This document shows, piece after piece, positions 58,632 through 64,000 of a stretch of DNA of 64,000 nucleotides. This DNA is from Brasenia schreberi (taxonomy: Eukaryota; Streptophyta; Magnoliopsida; Nymphaeales; Cabombaceae). Under the pieces are notes generated by a model, which did no database searches, was not told the origin of the DNA, and saw only the letters and a program-made list of their open reading frames with translations. Each line of letters starts with the position of its first letter. Positions within the stretch are counted from its first letter, which is position 1. The stretch lies in NCBI GenBank assembly GCA_036023115.1, contig JAYKKT010000073.1, positions 10,521,001 to 10,585,000 of the forward strand, in the 5' to 3' direction. The position numbers and the translations under genes were made by a program.

Positions 58632-59222
58632 GTGAATTATCGAGGTATTAAGTTAATGAGCCATACTATGAAATTATGGGAAAGAATTATCGAACGTAGG
58701 TTAAGACAAGTATCAAGTACAACAGAGAACCAATTTGGATTCATGCCAGGCAGATCTACTGTTGAAGTGATTCACCTTTTGAGAAGTCTTATGGAATATT
58801 TTAGAGCAAAAAAGAAAGACCTTCAAATGGTATTTATTGATATAGAAAAAGCTTATGATAGAGTACTGAGGGAGGTTCTTTGGAGAACTTTAGAAAAAAG
58901 AGATATCCCATTGATATACATTAACCTTATAAGAGACATGCATGATGGTGCAAAAACATGTGTGAGGACTCATGAAGGAATGCCAAACTTCTTTGAAGTT
59001 AATATTGGGTTACATCAAGGATTAACTTTAAGTCCATACTTATTTATAATAGTGATTGATGAGTTAACAAAACTTATTCAAGATGAAGTACCTTGGTGTA
59101 TGTTATTTGCAGATGACATTGTATTAGTGGAGGAGTCCAAGGAAAAAGTTAATAGAAAATTGGAACTATGGAGAGAAACATTAGAAAGCAAAGGCCTCCG
59201 ACTTAGTAGAACAAAGACATAA
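58632..59222 (+). pseudogene. RTE reverse transcriptase, long intact stretch
   Basis: 197 codons covering most of the RT core: [86 protein letters not shown]. The two catalytic Asp of FADDI and the FxD of FIDIEKAYD are present. It is the best-preserved RTE RT in the window, but upstream and downstream parts are out of frame. Confidence 0.9.
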
Positions 59223-59866
59223 TATATGGAATGTAAGTTTGATCATTTGGTTACTTCAGAGGACATAAAAATTAAAATTGGCACACATTGCATCCTCCAA
59301 AAGAAAAGTTTTAAATACCTAGGGTCAATTTTTCAGAGTGATGGAAGAATTGATGGATATTATAGAGCAGCAATTAGGCCTGCCATGTTTTATGGTTCTG
59401 AGTGTTGGGCAGTTAATCATCAACATATACAAAAGACGTCTATGATAGAAATGAAGATGTTGAGATGGATGAGTGGTCATACAAGAAAAGATTATATACA
59501 TAATGAGGTTATTAGAGACAAATTAGGAGTGACACCAATAGAGGATAAAATGAGAGAATATCGTTTAAGATGGTTTGGATATATAAAAAGAAGATAAAAA
59601 AAAAGAACATGTAAGAAGGTATGAAAAACTAAATTTGGAAAGTATTAAAAGAGCTAGAGGACGACAACAAAAGTATTGAAAAGAAATAATAAAGAATGAT
59701 CTAGCGTATTGTGAGTTAACTGCTAACATGGCACACGATAGGGATCTGTGGAAACAAAGAATCCATGTAGTTGACCTCGTCTAGTATGCAAAAAGGCTTA
59801 GTTGTTGTTGTTGTGGTGGTGGTGGTGCCACATTTACTATTTGGTACCATGTTCACCATTGGGTCT

Positions 59867-60148
59867 TTATTTCTCACCATGAGAGATCCATCTAGTATAG
59901 TGTCGAATACAATCATATTGAATAAGGTGAAATTTTGTTTGTTTTGATCTTTCAAAACCTCTATTGTCACATTTTAAACATGGACAATAGATCCTCCTAT
60001 GATTTCCAAGTTGAGCATTTGTCATGGCATAATGAACAAAAGCATTCACTCCCACATGATAACAACTGTCACGCATACATTGACCTCCAATCATATGCCT
60101 ATAAATCCAACTATTTTCTCGCAAATAATCTATATCCATAATGTTCAC
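59867..60148 (-). pseudogene. CACTA transposase-associated N-terminal domain
   Basis: 94 codons: SWIYRHMIGGQCMRDSCYHV, NAFVHYAMTNAQLG, RRIYCPCLKCDNRGF, IRHYTRWISHGE. The C-P-C-x2-C zinc-binding pattern and terminal WxxHGE are diagnostic of the N-terminal domain of plant CACTA transposases. A diverged second copy lies at about 62440-62640. Confidence 0.85.
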
Positions 60149-60149
60149 C

Positions 60150-61049
60150 TATGATATTGATACAATCACACATAATATTAATCAATTAAATATTGAATGA
60201 AAAGGAACTATTTTCTTAAGATGCATCAAGACTTTAGAAATGCCAAACTTGAGGAAATAGAGCATAAGCTTAAGAGTCAAGAGTCACCAAATCCCGTTTT
60301 AAGATTATTTTAAACAAAATATAAACATGAATCAAAATTAGCATATAAGTATTAAAATATATATAGAGATTTTACACATGAATTTAATCATGCATCAAAA
60401 TTAGCAAAAGCATTGGAGTAAAACATATTCATCATAAAATCTAATTACTTAATTCAATAACACCAAAGAAGAAAGATTAGGAGATTCAACATACGTACAT
60501 GAAAATATTTAGCATAGAGGAAAAAATGATTACATCAATAAAAATATCAAAAGTAGCAAATACATAATACAATACACGCATGAAACAACTCAAGCATGGT
60601 GGCACATGCATGAAATAAAATCAGTCAATAAACTATTAATCACAAAATATATTGATTAACTAAAAGGAATTTGGTATACCTAATGATCCTATGCAAATCA
60701 TTCTATCATTGAGAATAGAAAAGGAAGGGAGTCACCATATCAATACAAGTGGATTCAACGATGAAGCAATGTTGAGAGAGAGAGTATTGGTTATCAAATG
60801 GATTTCAAATAGAGAGAACGAGAAATGAGAGGGAGAGTGAAAAGGGAAAACACGAAAAAGAGAAAAGAAAGGAGATAGTTATCCCCATGCAGGTGAAATA
60901 TATTTTAATTGTTTCACTTAAGCCTTTTTTTACTATTGCGCAGGATCCTAATAGTTGGAATAGTTAAACTCATATTTTCAACTGTTGTTTCTTTGTAATC
61001 CGATTGTTTAGAATAGATAGAATATTTTCCGCCAATAGTGTGAATATGT
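60150..61049 (-). other. 5' untranslated part of the CACTA element
   Basis: AT-rich, without coding sequence, between the CACTA terminus and the transposase-associated domain. GA-rich text (60775-60870) lies within it. Confidence 0.5.
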
Positions 61050-61062
61050 CCATTTTCTAGTA

Positions 61063-62650
61063 GTGAATAATGTCTTATAAAACTCCATAATTCATTACTC
61101 TTGATCCATCTATTGTTGCAGCACTATTATTTTATATATGACAAACTATTTGTAGTGATTGAACGTTAAATTTATACCCATACATGTAAAATGATTCATA
61201 TCATTCAACATAATTTGTAGGTCCTATACTACACGAAAATATATCTTGCAGAACATCATGGATAAATACTTGTGCATACACTATACACATATGTAAGTAA
61301 TGGCTACAGATTATATTAAATAGATTACCTAATTATGACAAAGTAATAACATACTCGTATAATCTTCAAACCCTTTGTGTAGCTTTTATCATATTATATT
61401 TTCAGTATCATTAGGATATTGACTTTGCAAGATTGTATTATACATCCTGTATATTGAAGCCAGTCAATCGCATTTTAAAGTATGAATAATGAATTTGAAA
61501 ATTACTATACTAATATATATATATATATATATATAGATATAAAATCATTAATGGTTGGTATGTTGAGAAGTTTCATCAATACTTAATATGCCAATCAATG
61601 CTTTACTAATTGGGCCTTCTTCAAATCCCACCAACCTATTCACTTTTGTCTCGATTTCTTAATTCAAATATCATGCAAAAAAATATGTCATTTCTTCCAT
61701 TAGGTACACTTCAATAATAGATCCTTTGTGTTGACCATTATTACATCAATAATTCTTCAATGTAAATAAGTACATCTCTATAGGATATATCCATTGATAT
61801 TGTAATTACCCAACTAATCGTACCCCTCTTGATAAATGTATGGCTAAGTGCACCATAATATCAAAAAAGCTAGAAGGAAATATCATGTCTAATTTGTATA
61901 AAATCTTAGTAATGACATATTCTATTGCATATACCTTTTCAATATCAATGATCCTTAAGCATAATTCAAGAAAAAACATGTACAACTCATGTATGACAAT
62001 TATCACTTCTTTTGGTGCATTCCTACTCATAGCTATTAGAATGAGATGTTGAATCAAAACATGACAATCATGACTCTTCAACCCAATAATCTTATACTCA
62101 TGCATTTTTAGATTAATCTGATGAAAACTAATATGATAACTTAATATATTATAAAGTAGTGAGAAATCATTTTTACCTCTTTTTTCAATTGGTAAGATCA
62201 CTCTACAATTTGAGTACTAAAGACCTTTGCATGCAACGCACTCACTAGATTCCTTGTCATACATATTTGCATCTCCATGTATTTTTGGTGGAGTGGAAGT
62301 ATCTTGTACCATGCTTACCATATAACCGGTATCACTTGTGAGCAAAACATTAGGTATTTGTTTCTCGCCATGAAAGATTCATCTAGTATAGTCCTAAGTA
62401 AAACCATAACGAATAAGCACCTGTTCTAATCTTTCAAAATTTATATTATCACATTTTGAACATGGACAATAGATCTTCTCATGATTTCCAGGTTGAGTAT
62501 TTGTCATAACATAATAAACAAAAACATTCACTCCCATATCATAACCACTATCACAAATGGTTGACCCCTAGTCATAAGCCTATAAATCTGACTTTTTTCT
62601 CACAAATAATCTACATTTATAATGTTTAGATACTAGGGAAAGATAATACA
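61063..62650 (-). mobile_element. Second CACTA remnant, internally deleted
   Basis: Minus-strand order: transposase-associated domain remnant (62440-62640, with CCATGTTCAAAATGTGATAA-like text equal to the CxCLKCD region), then spacer matching 56420-56500, then a DUF4218-like transposase segment. The TNP2 core is missing between them. An (AT)n lies at about 61508-61534. The left limit is uncertain. Confidence 0.75.
61806..62201 (-). pseudogene. CACTA transposase DUF4218-like segment
   Basis: 132 codons: IIGLKSHDCHVLIQHLILIA, ELYMFFLELCLRIIDIEKVY and YKLDMIFPSSFFDIMVHLAI. These match the conserved block GMKSHDCHVLMQRLLP...FFPPSFFDIMVHL of En/Spm transposase proteins. Further left (61560-61740) a related piece reads EIETKVNRLVGFEEG in another frame. 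Confidence 0.88.
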
Positions 62651-63190
62651 ATATTATATCTTATCAAAACTCATCTATATTTCTTAAAAAATGCCTCTAC
62701 TGAATTGCACATGCAAATCTTGAAGATATCCGATTTCAAAGAAATGAGGACCTTGTTAATGAGCCAAATTGCTCAAGGCATGAAGTAGATTGGTGTGGCA
62801 TTGGTCAAAGCAGGTAACACGAATCATTTCAAAATGAAAAGTTGTTAATGAGCCAAGTTAACATGGAAGAGTGTGAGATCAATGCAATGTATGAGACAAA
62901 ACAAGCTACAAGCAAATCAAGGGAGCAAAGCGTAACTGTTTACAACATAGAATGAAATATAAAAATGTGACTTGTATCATGGAAATAAACAAAAGCATCG
63001 AATGCCCAATCAATAGAGAGATAGAGAGCACACACAAATGAATCAACAGACCAAGGGAGCGAAGCATAACCTGTTATAGCATAGATCAAAATATGTATTA
63101 TGTATCTATGGAAACTTTACTTGTTGCTCCTATCAACCCTTCAATAATTTAGCCACCCATTTTGATCGACCGGATCTCTCTTGATAAACT
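62651..63190. other. No gene recognised
   Basis: AT-rich sequence between the CACTA remnant and the terminal RTE copy. Two similar segments near 62890-62950 and 63040-63090 (AAGGGAGCRAAGCRTAAC) form a loose direct repeat. Confidence 0.4.
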
Positions 63191-64000
63191 ACAACAACAA
63201 CAACAACTAAGCCTTTTCCTATACTAGACAGGTCGACTACATGGATTCTTTGTTTCCACATATCCCTATCGTATGTCATGTTAGCAATTAACTCACAATA
63301 AGCTAGATCATTCTTTATTATTTCTTTCCAACACTTTTGTTGTCATACCTTCTTACAGGTTCTTCTTTTGATCTTCTTTCTATATATCCAAATCATCTTA
63401 AACGATATTATCTCATTTTATCCTCTATTGGTGTCACTCCTAATTTGCCTCTAATAACCTCATTATGTATACAATATTTTCTTGTATGACCACTCATCCA
63501 TCTCAACATCTTCATTTTTGTCATAGACGTCTTTTGTACATGTTGATGATTAACTGCCCAACACTCAGAACTATAAAACATGGTAGGCCTAATTGCTGTT
63601 CTATAATATTTACCTTTTAACTTTAATGGTATCTTCTTATCACAAAGAATACCTGGTGCTCCTCTCCATTTTAACCAACCAGCATTAATTCTATGTGAGC
63701 CAAGTGATTCCTGTTTTTTCTAAGAGTTTCCTAACTTCTATAGGAATATTGTGTGATCCTACCGATTTACCATCCTTCATATGTTTAAGAGCCTCTTTGA
63801 CTTTATTTTTTTGAATACATCGGTAGAAATTGTGGTTTATATACTTTTATAATTTGGCTAACTCTGCTAAGCTAATACTAACATCTTTATTTTCATTAAA
63901 AAGCTTACAAAAATAGTTTTTTCATCTATTTCTTATATCATCATTTTCCACTAGAATTTTTTCATCCTCATCTTTGATGCATCTAACATAATTAAGATCT
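63191..64000 (-). mobile_element. RTE LINE copy with internal deletion, cut by window end
   Basis: Minus-strand 3' terminus at 63191 (CAACAA tail, CCTTTTCCTATACTAGACAG). The C-terminal region and thumb text follow up to about 63693 (CATTAATTCTATG). The sequence then jumps to GAGCCAAGTGATTCCTG, which in the intact family (35.9-36.1 kb) lies about 850 bp further 5'. The RT catalytic core is therefore deleted. It continues past 64000. Confidence 0.88.

Larger units (their letters stand above)
56534..59812 (+). mobile_element. RTE LINE with inverted 5' end inside the CACTA element
   Basis: 56824-59812 is a plus-strand RTE: leader, endonuclease piece (57281-57523: GGNLNGHVYKEALGYQEI), linker, RT (58272-58493 and 58632-59222: [56 protein letters not shown]), C-terminal [20 protein letters not shown] and a TTG tail followed by GGT units. 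The 290 bases to its left (56534-56823) are the family's 5' end in reverse orientation. The inverted and direct parts abut at the same place in the family sequence. The RT domain stays open for almost 200 codons with the ADDI box intact, though other parts have stops. Confidence 0.88.
56010..61062 (-). mobile_element. CACTA (En/Spm) transposon remnant, interrupted by an RTE insertion
   Basis: The right terminus at 61050-61062 reads, on minus, CACTACTAGAAAATGGACA, a classic CACTA end. Downstream on minus lies an N-terminal transposase-associated domain (59867-60148: RRIYCPCLKCDNRGF and IRHYTRWISHGE). Then comes an RTE insertion (56534-59812), then part of the TNP2-like transposase (56078-56308: LNKSIDDLLKMFKSMTLEGN, KLVMDFGLYHIKIDEC). 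Sequences beside the RTE match the second CACTA copy near 62280-62400, confirming one interrupted element. No left CACTA terminus was found. Confidence 0.82.

Noticed and set aside
59812..59830. GGT repeat after the RTE tail as a coding repeat
   Set aside because: It follows directly on the TTG tail and is best read as a decayed or extended 3' tail.
1..64000. CRISPR arrays, operons or a compact defence island
   Set aside because: Intron-rich plant nuclear DNA. Repeats present are microsatellites, tandem duplications and transposon ends, with no regularly spaced repeat-spacer pattern.

Overview
This is a plant nuclear window from an AT-rich genome full of retrotransposons and DNA transposons, most likely an angiosperm. 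The evidence is intron-containing plant genes (trihelix GT-1, a BLUS1-type STE20/GCK kinase, an At3g27390-type membrane protein, the actin-interacting WD40 protein AIP1), copia, RTE, hAT and CACTA elements, and an inserted plastid fragment with trnR-UCU. I cannot name the species. Five host loci are legible and most of the rest is mobile DNA or its debris.

Layout. 1-6041 (minus): GT-1 trihelix factor, 3' end cut by the window start; two introns carry RTE-derived insertions. 7500-9973 (minus): BLUS1-like kinase whose reading frame slips at a 32-G run and again further on; a long CT repeat sits in its leader. 11132-14701 (minus): copia retrotransposon lacking reverse transcriptase. 14.7-19 kb: no recognisable gene; a hAT MITE, large AT/GA microsatellites and an old RTE piece. 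19.6-20.7 kb: LRR remnant of an NLR gene. 22.26-22.43 kb: plastid insertion (trnR-UCU plus ndhF piece). 22982-33155 (minus): complete ten-exon membrane-protein gene (536 codons by my splicing), with a 3.25-kb hAT transposon and a truncated RTE in intron 4. 34662-38616 (minus): nearly full-length RTE with perfect target-site duplication and an internal 0.68-kb tandem duplication. 40179-40516: hAT MITE. 41164-46903 (minus): second copia element with both LTRs. 48804-52066: AIP1 split by an apparent inversion, exon 1 on minus and exons 2-3 on plus. 53338-54230 (plus): small secreted cysteine-rich peptide gene. 54.5-64 kb: RTE copies inside and beside CACTA (En/Spm) transposase remnants, one RTE copy 5'-inverted and carrying a second RTE insertion.

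The genes do not form an operon or pathway cluster. The strongest oddities are the AIP1 inversion with phase-matched exons on opposite strands, the RTE family with SINE-sized derivatives that keep both of its ends, and the cysteine-rich peptide gene with no AG acceptor where one is needed. I found no convincing new defence or metabolic system.
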